Source: an uncultured Clostridia bacterium (GTDB lineage Bacteria; Bacillota; Clostridia; Oscillospirales; Acutalibacteraceae). From it: a stretch of DNA of 64,000 bases. Position numbers and translations under genes: made by a program. The stretch lies in NCBI GenBank assembly GCA_947585745.1, contig CANPXF010000004.1, positions 56,564-120,563 on the forward strand, in the 5' to 3' direction. Shown piece by piece: positions 44,247-54,200 of this stretch (positions are counted from its first letter, which is position 1; every line of letters begins with the position of its first letter). The notes beneath the pieces are model-generated. The model saw only the letters and a list, made by a program, of their open reading frames with translations. It was not told the DNA's origin and did no database searches.

Positions 44247-45392
44247 ATGAGACATCATCTTTACAATCCAGAATTTAAATTTGTGATTAATCCTGAGAAT
44301 TTTAATAAATATACAGAACGAGAACTGTTGCAATATTGTCTTGGTGCGGCAATGTATATGCCCGGATTTAAGGACTTTACGCCAAAAATTTTGAATAATG
44401 CAATGCCGGGTTTGACGACTATTGTACTTTGTTTTGAGGATGCCTGTCCTGAGGAAAAGGTGTCGGTTGCAATGGAAAATGTACATCGCTTACTTGAAAC
44501 CGTAACAGATTCCGTTGAGAACGGTACTTTGGATGCAGGAAAAGTTCCATTGATTTTTGTGCGTATTCGCAATCTGGCGCAGTTTAAAGTTTTCGGAGAG
44601 CAATTGACAAAAAAACAGGTACGTTCCCTTTGTGGCATAAATTTTCCTAAATTTAATGCAGAGAATGGCTACGAGTATTACGCCTATCTGCAGGATTTGA
44701 ATAACCGATTTGACGAAATTTTATATGGTATGCCAATTATTGAGGATCCTGAGGTTGCATATAAAGAAACCCGAATGTCAGAACTTATTGGAATTAAAAA
44801 AATTCTTGATAAATATCATGACCTTGTTCTTCAAGTACGTGTAGGCGGTACGGATTTTAGTTCAGTTTTTGGTGTGCGGAGAGGTGTAGATTATTCAATT
44901 TACGACATTATGACAGTACGGGAATGCTTAAGCGATATTATCAATGTGTGTGGTCGCAATAATGATTATGTGATTTCCGGACCTGTTTGGGAGTATTTCC
45001 GTGCCCCGAAGGAAATGATGTTTAAGGAACTTCCAAAGCATGGATTGGAAGATTACCTTATGAAACGGCTACCAATTGTGAATAATGAAATTGATGGTTT
45101 GTTGCGAGAAGTGGTTCTTGATAAGGCAAACGGATTTGTCGGCCGAACAGTTATCCATCCTACACATGTAAAGTTTGTAAATGCCTTGATGGCGGTAACA
45201 AAAGAAGAGTATGACGATGCTTCTCAAATACTCGGAACAGGTGGAGGGGTTGTAAAGAGCTCTGGCGGAAATAAGATGAATGAAATTAAACCGCATACTA
45301 ATTGGGCAAAAAAAGTTATGGGACGTGCGCGTGCGTTTGGTGTAATTGAAAACGAAGGCGCATATGTTAAGTTGTTTGCAGTTAACGAGTAG
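44247..45392 (+). CDS. HpcH/HpaI aldolase/citrate lyase (CitE-like) family protein
   Basis: The 381-residue protein is a CitE-like C-C bond lyase. YCLGAAMYMPGFKDFTPKIL, TTIVLCFEDACPEEKV (metal-binding Glu-Asp), LIFVRIRN, LYGMPIIEDPEVAYKE, LQVRVGGTDFSSVFGVRRGVD and GRTVIHPTHVKFVNALM follow the family order. It is longer than citrate lyase beta subunits (about 290) and resembles the long CitE-like proteins found in tellurite-resistance-associated gene clusters. It may make or cleave a C-C bond in a malyl- or citramalyl-type acid. It sits directly before the dehydratase subunits. Confidence 0.88.
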   Translation: MRHHLYNPEFKFVINPENFNKYTERELLQYCLGAAMYMPGFKDFTPKILNNAMPGLTTIVLCFEDACPEEKVSVAMENVHRLLETVTDSVENGTLDAGKVPLIFVRIRNLAQFKVFGEQLTKKQVRSLCGINFPKFNAENGYEYYAYLQDLNNRFDEILYGMPIIEDPEVAYKETRMSELIGIKKILDKYHDLVLQVRVGGTDFSSVFGVRRGVDYSIYDIMTVRECLSDIINVCGRNNDYVISGPVWEYFRAPKEMMFKELPKHGLEDYLMKRLPIVNNEIDGLLREVVLDKANGFVGRTVIHPTHVKFVNALMAVTKEEYDDASQILGTGGGVVKSSGGNKMNEIKPHTNWAKKVMGRARAFGVIENEGAYVKLFAVNE

Positions 45393-45404
45393 TTGGGGGA
45401 AGAT

Positions 45405-45914
45405 ATGTCAATAGAATTACATACGCCATTATCCGAAAGTTGCATAAACAAATTGAATGTGGGCGATACCGTCTACATTTCTGGATACATTTTTTGTGGA
45501 CGCGATGCCGTTTTGCCCAAAGTGTTGAAAATGATTGAAGACGAGACGATAGGGGATTTGGGAGTGGATTTGCACGGTCAGGTGTTTTTTCATACGGCTG
45601 TAAGTCCTGCTGGAGTCGGACCAACCTCAAGCAACAAGTTGGAGATTGAAAGCAGTATAAAACCGCTTTCAAAAGCGGGTGTTAAATTTCATCTTGGAAA
45701 AGGTGAATTGCATAAGGAAACAATTGAGTCATTAAATCAATATAATTCCGTTTATGGTGTAATTCCACCCGTAACAGCATTGCTTGGGGCAAAAACAAAA
45801 GAGCAAAGAATTATAGCTTTTCCGGAACTTGGTATGGAGGCACTGCACCTTATTAAAGTTGAAAAATATCCGGCTATTATAGGCGCAGCGCATGGGAGAA
45901 GTATCTATGAGTAA
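45405..45914 (+). CDS. Tartrate dehydratase/class I fumarase beta subunit
   Basis: This 169-residue protein is the C-terminal (beta) half of class I fumarase/L(+)-tartrate dehydratase: LNVGDTVYISGYIFCGRDA near residue 19, VDLHGQVFFHTAVSPAGVGP near residue 50 and YGVIPPVTALLGAKT. GGGGGA lies before the ATG at 45405, only 12 bases after the CitE-like stop. It overlaps the alpha-subunit gene by eight bases. The beta-then-alpha order is the reverse of ttdAB in E. coli. It needs the Fe-S alpha subunit for activity. Confidence 0.93.
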   Translation: MSIELHTPLSESCINKLNVGDTVYISGYIFCGRDAVLPKVLKMIEDETIGDLGVDLHGQVFFHTAVSPAGVGPTSSNKLEIESSIKPLSKAGVKFHLGKGELHKETIESLNQYNSVYGVIPPVTALLGAKTKEQRIIAFPELGMEALHLIKVEKYPAIIGAAHGRSIYE

Positions 45915-46767
45915 ATGTTATGAAGAAATTATAGAAATTGTTCGGGATGCTTTGATTTATGCTGGTTCAACGTTTCGTAAGGATAAACAAGAAGCATATT
46001 GCAAGGCAATTTCGTTAGAAACTAACGAAAAGGCAAAATGGGTATTGGAGACAATTCTTGAAAACTCGGAAATTGCGGAAAAAAACCGCAGTCCATTATG
46101 TGATGATACTGGAATCCCCCATCTTGTACTTGAGATAGGACCGGATGCCGTTGTTACTGGTAGAACGATTGATGCGATTAAAGAGGGTGTGGCAGAGGGA
46201 CTTCATAAACTTCCAGGTCGACCTATGGGAATTATGGGAAATGACAGCTGTCGAATTGATCAGTCGGGTGGGCTGAATCCGGATAGTGCCGGAGTTGCTC
46301 CGGCACCGATTCTCATTCGTCAATGTGAAGAAAATGTTCTGAGACTTCATATTCTTATGCTAGGAGGAGGACCTGCGATTCGTGCAAAAACCTATCGTGT
46401 TTTTCACAAACATAATATTCAAGTTGTACTGGATGAGATTGTGAATTGGGCAACAGAATCGGTTAAACTGCTTGGTTGTTCTCCATGCACCCTTGCGGTA
46501 GGAATAGGCAGAAGTCATTTTGAAGCCGCGTCTATGATGATTCAAGCACAAGTTGATGGAGATTACAGTGTACAATCGGAAATGGAGCGAGAGATTACTC
46601 GTAGAGTTAATGAATCTAATATTGGACCACTTGGGTTACATGGAAGAACAAGTGTATTAGCTACATTTTTGAAGGTCGGACCGCAAAGGGCAAGTGGCGT
46701 AAGAATTGTATGTGTGCGCCCTTGTTGTTGTTTTGAACCAAGAATTGCAACTGTAGATTTGATATAA
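45907..46767 (+). CDS. Tartrate dehydratase/class I fumarase alpha subunit
   Basis: The 286-residue alpha subunit carries the 4Fe-4S ligands expected of class I fumarases: Cys in SPLCDDTGIP near residue 61, in GNDSCRIDQSGG near residue 113 and in LLGCSPCTLAVGIGRSHFEAA near residue 195. It would reversibly add or remove water on a 2-hydroxy-dicarboxylic acid. The ATG at 45907 lies inside the end of the beta gene, giving translational coupling. It is the last gene of the run and is followed by a strong terminator. Confidence 0.93.
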   Translation: MSKCYEEIIEIVRDALIYAGSTFRKDKQEAYCKAISLETNEKAKWVLETILENSEIAEKNRSPLCDDTGIPHLVLEIGPDAVVTGRTIDAIKEGVAEGLHKLPGRPMGIMGNDSCRIDQSGGLNPDSAGVAPAPILIRQCEENVLRLHILMLGGGPAIRAKTYRVFHKHNIQVVLDEIVNWATESVKLLGCSPCTLAVGIGRSHFEAASMMIQAQVDGDYSVQSEMEREITRRVNESNIGPLGLHGRTSVLATFLKVGPQRASGVRIVCVRPCCCFEPRIATVDLI

Positions 46768-46833
46768 AAAATCAAGGATAATATAATGAAATTTATTATT
46801 AATTTGGTAATAGTGCATTAGAATATATAATAA

Positions 46834-46875
46834 AGTCGGGAATGACGGTTAGTTTAATAACTGTCATTCCCGACT
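46834..46875. terminator. Bidirectional terminator between the metabolic cluster and potD
   Basis: AGTCGGGAATGAC pairs with GTCATTCCCGACT, with further pairing GTTA/TAAC inside. GAATTTTGTT follows on plus and TTTATTATA on minus. Confidence 0.88.
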
Positions 46876-46883
46876 GAATTTTG

Positions 46884-47951
46884 TTATGACATCAGTTTTA
46901 CAAACTGTTCCTGCATATAGGAGTAGGTTTCATCGTCTACGTTATGGAAGGTGTAGCATTTCTTTAGATAATCATCAGGGGGATATACAAGCTCGCTCTC
47001 CCTTAAATCCTTATCCAAAAGCTTTTTAGCGCTTTTAACGGGGCTTGCGTAGGTGATATATGAGGAGTTTGCGGCCGATATGTCAGCTCTTGTCATAAAG
47101 TTTATAAATTTATGCGCTCCGTCCACATTTGAGGCGTTTTTAGGAACACACATAGCGTCAACAAAGAGGTTTGAACCCTCTTTCGGAAGAACTCCTACGA
47201 GATTTTCGTTATTTAACATCATTGTGTAAATATCGCCCGCGTAGTATGGAGCAATCGCTGACTGATTCTTTTCCATTTCCAAAAATACCTGGTCCATAAC
47301 GTATTTTTTAAGCAACGGTTTTTGTTCTTTAAGCTTAACGGTAGCCTTGTCAACGTCTTTTTTACTGAATTTATCGGGAGTAATACCGCAAAGCTGCATT
47401 GCAATTGCGTAAGCGTCGCGGTTGTTGTTGAACTGTAAAATTGAACCCTTTAGGTCTTTATCCCACAGATACTCCCAACTGTCGGGCTTTTTATTTTTTA
47501 CCATAGTTTTGTTGTAAACAAGTCCCGTAACGTTCCACGAATAGGCTACAGAGTATTCTCCGTTCGGGTCGTATGACGGTTTTTTAAAATTATCCATTAA
47601 ATCCTTTGAATTAGGAATTTTTGAATAATCGAGTTTTTGCAGTAATCCTTCGTCAATTAATTTTTCGACCATATAATCAGAGGGGATAATTACGTCGTAG
47701 CTTGAATTACTTGAGCTTAAAATGTTGTAAAGCTCCTCGTTTGTTTCATAGGTTGTGTAGTTGACTTTAATATTGTATTCTTCCTCGAATGTTTTAATTG
47801 TGTCGAGGTAATCGTCGCTCCCGTCGGAAATGTAATCGCCCCAGTTGTAGACGTTAATTTCACCGTCGTAACCGCCCGAGCAGGATGACATTACAACCGC
47901 GCAGGAAACAAATATTGCGAGAGCAATAAAAGCGCTAAAAAATTTTTTCAT
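46884..47951 (-). CDS. potD: Spermidine/putrescine ABC transporter substrate-binding lipoprotein
   Basis: The 355-residue protein has a lipoprotein signal with lipobox VMSSC near residues 20-24 and a PotD-type binding domain: INVYNWGDYISDG at the mature start, YDVIIPSDYMVEKL near residue 85, and SAIAPYYAGDIYTMM. It would capture polyamines outside the membrane and hand them to PotBC. It is the last gene of the potABCD operon, 11 bases after potC. Confidence 0.95.
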   Translation of the reverse strand: MKKFFSAFIALAIFVSCAVVMSSCSGGYDGEINVYNWGDYISDGSDDYLDTIKTFEEEYNIKVNYTTYETNEELYNILSSSNSSYDVIIPSDYMVEKLIDEGLLQKLDYSKIPNSKDLMDNFKKPSYDPNGEYSVAYSWNVTGLVYNKTMVKNKKPDSWEYLWDKDLKGSILQFNNNRDAYAIAMQLCGITPDKFSKKDVDKATVKLKEQKPLLKKYVMDQVFLEMEKNQSAIAPYYAGDIYTMMLNNENLVGVLPKEGSNLFVDAMCVPKNASNVDGAHKFINFMTRADISAANSSYITYASPVKSAKKLLDKDLRESELVYPPDDYLKKCYTFHNVDDETYSYMQEQFVKLMS

Positions 47952-47962
47952 TATATTCTCCT

Positions 47963-48760
47963 TTATAATGCTTTCTGTACGTTTTGCTTTTCGAGTTTTC
48001 TGTCCTTAATATTTATTATTACCATTAAAACGAGGACTACAACAAACATCAAAGCGGAAAGCGCGTTTATTTTAGGCGAAATCCTCTGATGAGTCATTGT
48101 GTAAATCTGAATTGAAAGCGTCTGAAAGCTTGCGCCCCTTGTAAAATAAGTTATTACAAAGTCATCCATTGAGAACGTAAAGCTCATTAAAAATCCCGAG
48201 AACATACCGGGCATAAGCTCGTGTATAACAACTTTTCTGAACGCCTGCCATTGATTACAGCCTAAGTCGAGAGCCGCCTCGTAAACCGAGTAGTCCATAT
48301 GTCTTATTCTCGGAAGGACGTTTAAAACCACATACGGCGTGCAGAATGTAATATGAGCCAAAAGCACGGTTAAAAATCCCATTTTAAAATTGAAAGCAAC
48401 ACCTGCTAATGTAAACATAAGCATAAGTGAAACTCCCGTTACAATATCGGGGCTTAAAATTTCAATATTACTTGCGTTTTGCAGAAAAATTCGTTTTTTG
48501 CCTTTGAAGTTGTTTATGCCGATCGCCGCCATAGTTCCCAGAGCAGTTGCAAAAAGCGACGCCAAAAATGCTATCATAAGCGTGTTCCAAAGCGAGTTTA
48601 TAATCTGACTGTCTTTGAAAAGGTCCGTGTACCAGTTTAGCGTAAAGCCCTTCCAAACCATAGTTTTGCCGTCGTTAAAGCTGAAAAGTATCAGAACAAC
48701 AATAGGCATATACATAAAAAATATAATCAGAGCGGTGTAAATTTTTGAAAGCTTTTTCAC
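47963..48760 (-). CDS. potC: Spermidine/putrescine ABC transporter permease
   Basis: The 265-residue inner-membrane permease has six helices and the binding-protein-dependent EAA loop YEAALDLGCNQWQAFRKVV near residue 155. YMPIVVLILFSFN near the N-terminus is typical of PotC. It starts with GTG at 48760 inside the end of potB (GTGA, four-base overlap), so the two are translationally coupled. Confidence 0.95.
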   Translation of the reverse strand: MKKLSKIYTALIIFFMYMPIVVLILFSFNDGKTMVWKGFTLNWYTDLFKDSQIINSLWNTLMIAFLASLFATALGTMAAIGINNFKGKKRIFLQNASNIEILSPDIVTGVSLMLMFTLAGVAFNFKMGFLTVLLAHITFCTPYVVLNVLPRIRHMDYSVYEAALDLGCNQWQAFRKVVIHELMPGMFSGFLMSFTFSMDDFVITYFTRGASFQTLSIQIYTMTHQRISPKINALSALMFVVVLVLMVIINIKDRKLEKQNVQKAL

Positions 48761-49551
48761 GTTGCAACCGCCTCCTCGTCGCCGAAGAAGTTAAGGATAA
48801 TCAGAAATACGAGAATCGCAACCATCAATATAAGAGCGATTGCGGAGCCTGTGTTCTGGTCGCTCCAGAATATTCTGTCGATTACGTCGCCTATCATAAT
48901 ATCGTCCACTCCGCCAAGGTACTGGGCAACTAAAAATGTGCTTGCCGAGGGAACGAAAACCATAGTAATTCCCGAGATTATTCCCGGAATACTAAGCGGA
49001 AATATAATCTTTTTAAAAATGATATATTTATTTGAGCCTAAATCGTCCGCCGCCTCGATAAGACCTTTGTCGATTTTAGCCATAACCGTATACAGCGGAA
49101 GAACCATAAACGGCAGATATTCGTATACCATTCCTAAAATTACAGCGCCTTGATTACCAATAAGCGTGGTGTGAATCCCCAAAAGAGAGAGCATTATATC
49201 AATCGGTCCGTCGTTTTGAAGCAGAGTTACCCAAGCGTAAATTCTTAAAAGAAAATTCATCCACATAGGTATCATAATTACCATTGTGAGCGTATTTTGT
49301 ACGCTCGCTTTCTGACGGCTCATAATATATCCTAACGGATAGGCGAGAATAAGGCAGATTAAGGTTGATATAAACGCTATCCAAAGGCTCCTCAAAAACA
49401 CGTCGTAATAGCCGAACGCTTTTGAGAAGGCTTCAAAGCTGAAATTACCGTTTCTGTCGGTAAAAGAGGAGTAAAGTATCAGTACAATCGGAATCAGCGT
49501 AAAAATTACCATCCAAAATATATAGGGGATAGAAGGGCGTTTAAGTTTCAT
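48757..49551 (-). CDS. potB: Spermidine/putrescine ABC transporter permease
   Basis: The 264-residue permease has six helices and the EAA loop EAADDLGSNKYIIFKKIIFP near residue 165. I chose the ATG at 49551, with GGAGGG just upstream; an in-frame start 14 codons earlier lies deeper in potA and lacks a site. It overlaps the potA end by 11 bases and potC by four. Confidence 0.94.
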   Translation of the reverse strand: MKLKRPSIPYIFWMVIFTLIPIVLILYSSFTDRNGNFSFEAFSKAFGYYDVFLRSLWIAFISTLICLILAYPLGYIMSRQKASVQNTLTMVIMIPMWMNFLLRIYAWVTLLQNDGPIDIMLSLLGIHTTLIGNQGAVILGMVYEYLPFMVLPLYTVMAKIDKGLIEAADDLGSNKYIIFKKIIFPLSIPGIISGITMVFVPSASTFLVAQYLGGVDDIMIGDVIDRIFWSDQNTGSAIALILMVAILVFLIILNFFGDEEAVAT

Positions 49552-50959
49552 ATTCACCCTCCACGACTTTAAATTCGGCTTTTGTAAAATCAAATTTCAG
49601 CGGTACATAGGTCGCTACCTGTTCGTCAACATCGCTTTCCATAAGCCATTTTTGTTTATCTGATTCGAGTATAATTTCGTTGTGTTCGCCCTTAAAAATG
49701 ACTGATTCGATGTAAACGTCATTAATGTGACCCACTCCGTCGCCCGCGATTGAGAGCGCGTTCGGGGGTAATGTGACAGCGATTTTTGTCCCCTGTTCAA
49801 AATATTGATTTTCTATATCAAATTCGCAGTCCTCAACGCTTACCGTTATGCGGTTTTCCTCCTTGCTTGAGGAAATAACTTCAGCGTAAAAAGTGTTTTT
49901 CTCCGCAAGGAACATTTTGTTCATAATCTGGATATTAAACGGAATAATTTTCATTCCGACCTTAGAGCCTACGGGAGCGCATTCGGTTGAGTGAATTATC
50001 CATTCGCATCCCTTGCACATAACGGTCATCTCATAGTGAACGCCTTTAAATACGACCTCTGTAACCTCCCCGACAAGCTTTGCCTGTTCAGGCTTTACAA
50101 TTTCAATATCTTCGGGTCTTATAACTATATCGACAGGTGTGTTCTGACCGAAGCCTTTGTCTACGCACTCAAGCTCCTCTCCTAACACCTTAACACGGCA
50201 GTCGTCTATCATAATTCCGTTTAAAATATTAGCGTCGCCTATAAAATCTGCAACAAATGCGTTAACAGGCTCGTTGTAAACGTCGGTGGGAGTTCCTATC
50301 TGCTCAATAACACCGTTGTTCATTACAACTATTGTATCGGACATAGTGAGAGCTTCCTCTTGGTCATGTGTAACATATACAAAAGTAGTGTTTGTTTTTT
50401 GTTGAATCTGTTTAAGCTCCCATTGCATATTTTTTCTAAGTTTAAGGTCAAGCGCTCCTAAGGGTTCATCTAAAAGCAGGACTTTAGGGTCGCATACAAG
50501 CGCTCTCGCAATCGCAACTCTCTGTTGCTGACCGCCCGAAAGCTTGGCTACACTTCGTTTTTCGTAGCCTTTTAGGTCAACTATCGAAAGCATTTCCTTA
50601 ACACGCTTTTTTATTTCATCCTTCGGCACTTTTTTTATTCTCATACCGAAGGCAATATTATCAAAAACATTCAGGTGCGGAAAGAGAGAGTATTTCTGAA
50701 AAACGGTATTTACATTACGTTTATGAGGCGGAAGACCGTTTATATTTTCTCCGTCAAACATAATATCTCCCTGTTTTGGTTGTAAAAATCCGCCGATAAT
50801 ACGGAGTGTTGTGGTTTTTCCGCAACCGCTGGGACCAAGTATGGTCAAAAATTCTTTATCCTTTATATCAAGGTTAATGTGATTTAGTATTACTTCACCG
50901 TCAAACTCTACAAAAATATCCTTTAATGATACTATTATATCGTTCTTAGTTTTTTTCAT
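49541..50959 (-). CDS. potA: Spermidine/putrescine ABC transporter ATP-binding protein
   Basis: The ATPase has Walker A GPSGCGKTT near residue 41, signature LSGGQQQRVA near residue 139 and Walker B VLLLDEPLGALD. It is 472 residues long, about 90 more than E. coli PotA; the extra length is in the C-terminal regulatory part, which appears to hold two TOBE-like beta units (residues about 280-360 and 365-460). It leads the potABCD operon and would power polyamine import. Confidence 0.95.
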   Translation of the reverse strand: MKKTKNDIIVSLKDIFVEFDGEVILNHINLDIKDKEFLTILGPSGCGKTTTLRIIGGFLQPKQGDIMFDGENINGLPPHKRNVNTVFQKYSLFPHLNVFDNIAFGMRIKKVPKDEIKKRVKEMLSIVDLKGYEKRSVAKLSGGQQQRVAIARALVCDPKVLLLDEPLGALDLKLRKNMQWELKQIQQKTNTTFVYVTHDQEEALTMSDTIVVMNNGVIEQIGTPTDVYNEPVNAFVADFIGDANILNGIMIDDCRVKVLGEELECVDKGFGQNTPVDIVIRPEDIEIVKPEQAKLVGEVTEVVFKGVHYEMTVMCKGCEWIIHSTECAPVGSKVGMKIIPFNIQIMNKMFLAEKNTFYAEVISSSKEENRITVSVEDCEFDIENQYFEQGTKIAVTLPPNALSIAGDGVGHINDVYIESVIFKGEHNEIILESDKQKWLMESDVDEQVATYVPLKFDFTKAEFKVVEGEYET

Positions 50960-51012
50960 CTATCTGCTCCCTTATTTAGTATTTTATATAATAGTATAGT
51001 ACACCGCAAAAT

Positions 51013-51041
51013 ATTATAATTTCTTTTTGCTTAAAAGTCAA
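51013..51041 (-). promoter_or_regulatory. potABCD promoter
   Basis: On the minus strand TTGACT (51036-51041) and TATAAT (51013-51018) are 17 bases apart, about 50 bases before the potA ATG. Confidence 0.8.
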
Positions 51042-51145
51042 TGAAAAATAACCTCACATAAATATATGCTTGTCTTTTTAGCAAAATACACAAAATATTA
51101 CTTTGACATTAGTTAAAAAAATATATATACATATTTTGAGGTTTT

Positions 51146-51154
51146 TGGTATAAT
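51146..51154 (+). promoter_or_regulatory. Extended -10 promoter of the second amylase
   Basis: TGGTATAAT at 51146-51154 is an extended -10 element about 65 bases before the amylase ATG. A consensus TTGACA at 51103-51108 with TATACA at 51126-51131 is an alternative start site just upstream. Confidence 0.55.
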
Positions 51155-51218
51155 TATTGTGATAGAACGTGTACTGCGTAAAAAGGTATTGCGTTAATTT
51201 ATGAAAGGAGTTTTGAAA

Positions 51219-54200
51219 ATGAAAAAACTCAAAGGTATATTGAGCATTGTGATGGTTTTAGCTTTGCTTTGTACAACTTTTGTCTTTGCGACTACGGCGC
51301 AGGCTGCCGAAACCGCTAAAGACAATACCGGTTTGGATACAAAGCTCCAGAACAATATCTCAGACGGTGTAATCCTCCACGCGCTTTGCTGGGGTTACTC
51401 CGAAATTGAAAAGAATATCCCCGCGATTGCCGCGGCAGGTTATTCTGCGGTTCAGACTTCTCCTGTTCAGCAGCCGAAGGACGTAAACACCTCCACTAAC
51501 GTATCGGGTCAGTGGTGGAAGCTTTATCAGCCCGTAAGTCTTTCAATCGCTAAAGACAGCTGGGTAGGTACGGCAAAGGAGCTTCAGTCTCTTTGTGAAA
51601 CGGCTCATAAGTACAACGTTAAGATTATTTGCGACGTTGTAACAAATCACCTCGGTGCAAGTAACGAAAACAGCTACAACGAACTTGCTGCTGAAGTTAA
51701 GACGTACGAGCCTACTCTTTGGAATAGTACAGGTAAGGTAGCAGGCAACCCTTACTTCCATAATCCCTCCGGCACAGCGAACGATGGCGACGCAAGGTCA
51801 GTAACACAGTATGTGTCATCGGCTTGCCCAGACCTTAACACAGGTAATCCAACAGTTCAAGGAAGAGTTGTAAGCCTTCTTAAAGAATGTATTGACTGCG
51901 GAGTTGACGGTTTCCGATTTGACGCGGCTAAACACATTGAGACTCCCGCAGATTCGGGTATTACGCCAAACGACTATTGGCCTAACGTGTTAGGTCAAGC
52001 TTCTTCCTATGCTCAGTCTAAAGCGAATAAGTCCCTGTTCTATTATGGAGAGGTTCTTAATACCCCGGGTAATGGAAGGTCCATTACAGGTTATACAAAC
52101 CTTGACAATGGTAAATACAGAGTTACAGATAATGTTACATCAACCTCTATTCGTAACGCTATAACAGGTCATAATGCTTCAAGTGCGGCTAACGCTTCAT
52201 ATTCTCTATCGGGTGGAGCGACTCATGCAGTGCTTTGGGCAGAATCCCACGACACATACTTAAATACAGACTCAGGTAATACTACTAACGTATCCGACTC
52301 TGATATTATGAAGACGTGGGCTATGGTTGCTTCAAGAAAAGACGCAACTCCTCTCTACTTTGCCCGTACAAACGGTATGAATATGGGCGGAAGCGCCACA
52401 AACACTTCTTATAAGAGCGTAGCGGTTGCGGAAGTTAATAAATTCCACAACAACTTTGTAGGACAGAGCGAGAAAACAGGCGCAAGCGGAAATATCGCTT
52501 ATGTAGCAAGAGGTACGACAGGTATTGTTTTAGTTAACACAAACGGCACAACAGCTACCGCAAATGTAAGCGGAACAGGTCTTGCTAACGGTACCTATAA
52601 GGATATGATTACAGGAAGTAGCTTTACGGTATCAAGCGGTACTGTAAGCGGTCAGATAGGCTCAACAGGTATCGCGGTTGTAACTCAAGGTTCGACAACT
52701 CCTATGGCTTTTGCTGACCAGGAAACACAGACCTTTAAGGGCGATACAATCACAGTCGGTCTTTCACTTTCAAACGCGACAAGCGGTACTTATCAGCTTG
52801 ATAACTATGAACCTGTAACATTTACAGGTTCACCGAAAATCAGAATTGGTTCCGATTATAAGGTAGGAGAAACAATTAAGCTTACGTTAACAGCTACAGA
52901 CGGAGTACAGACAACAACGTCGCAGTATCTGTATACTAAGGCTGAGGCGGCTTCCTCGGGAGTATATATTATACTTCCTGCATCAGCCGTTAGCACCGCA
53001 AAATGGAATGCTCCTTTATACTGCTACCTGTTTGACCAGGATTCAGGAAAAGGACTTACAGTAGGCGGTCAGGTTTACAAGAACGCTTCTTGGCCGGGCG
53101 AGGAAATGCAGTTTGATTCTAAGCTTAACGCTTATTACCTCGAGGTCAGCAACACTACCTGTATTTCAGAAAAAACCACAAAGGTTACAAACGGACAGGT
53201 TACAGGTTCAGCGTCCCCGGTTACAGCAAGCTTCAATCTTGCAGGTTCAGCGAATACTCACGTTATCGTAAGCGACTCGTCTAAATCAGCGGGCGGTGTT
53301 TCGCAGGGTAAACAGTTCCCGGGTTCAAGTTCAAGAAAAACTCTTGACCTCAGCGGTAAGTCTCATAAGCTGACAGCACTTTCCGGTACGCCGAGCGAAT
53401 CTAACTGGGCAGTAACAACTGATAAGCCCGGACAGTCTTCGTCAGTTCCTGCAACTGATGTAACAAAAGGTAATGCAACTCAAGGTACTACAGCGACATC
53501 TGCTTCGACTCCGTCACCTACGGCTACAACCGCTACTACACAGCCCCAAACCTCATCTCCGACCGAAAGCGAATCAACATCACAGACCATAACAGGCGAT
53601 ATAATGTATGGAGACGTTAACCTTGACGGTGGAATTAATATTGCTGATGTTACAACGATTCAAAAGCATGTTGCGCAGATTATTACACTCACAGGCGATG
53701 CTTGCTCCGTAGCTGATGTTGACGGCGACGGTATAGTTAAAATTAAAGACGCAACTTGTGTTCAAAAGTATATTGCAAAAATGAATCAGTCGGGTAAGAC
53801 AGGCGAGAAATACTCATCACAGCAAACAACACCTACCACTACACCACAACAACCTACAACAGAATCTCCGACAGATACTCCGACAGATGCCCCGACTACT
53901 CCCGAGGATTCAACATATACTGTTTATTTAAAGACAACACTCTCGTGGATTAGTTCAATGGGTACTGAGCCATATGTTTACGATACTGCTACGGGTCAGA
54001 GCTATTTGATGGTACAGGATACAAGCGTTTATCCTCAGGTGTTCTACGCGAGTGTTCCAACATCACTCACGAGTGCTATAATATATCGTGCGACAGCGCC
54101 TATTGATAATCCTGAAACAAGCAGTGAGGCATACAACCTTATGCCTGTAACATTCTCAACTACCAATAATTGTTACCGCCTTAAAGATTTCCCCCTCGGA

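Noticed and set aside
46768..46833. Copy of a tRNA 3' end as right attachment site of the cluster
   Set aside because: Compared by eye with the tRNA-Cys and tRNA-Gly 3' ends; no direct repeat longer than chance is visible.
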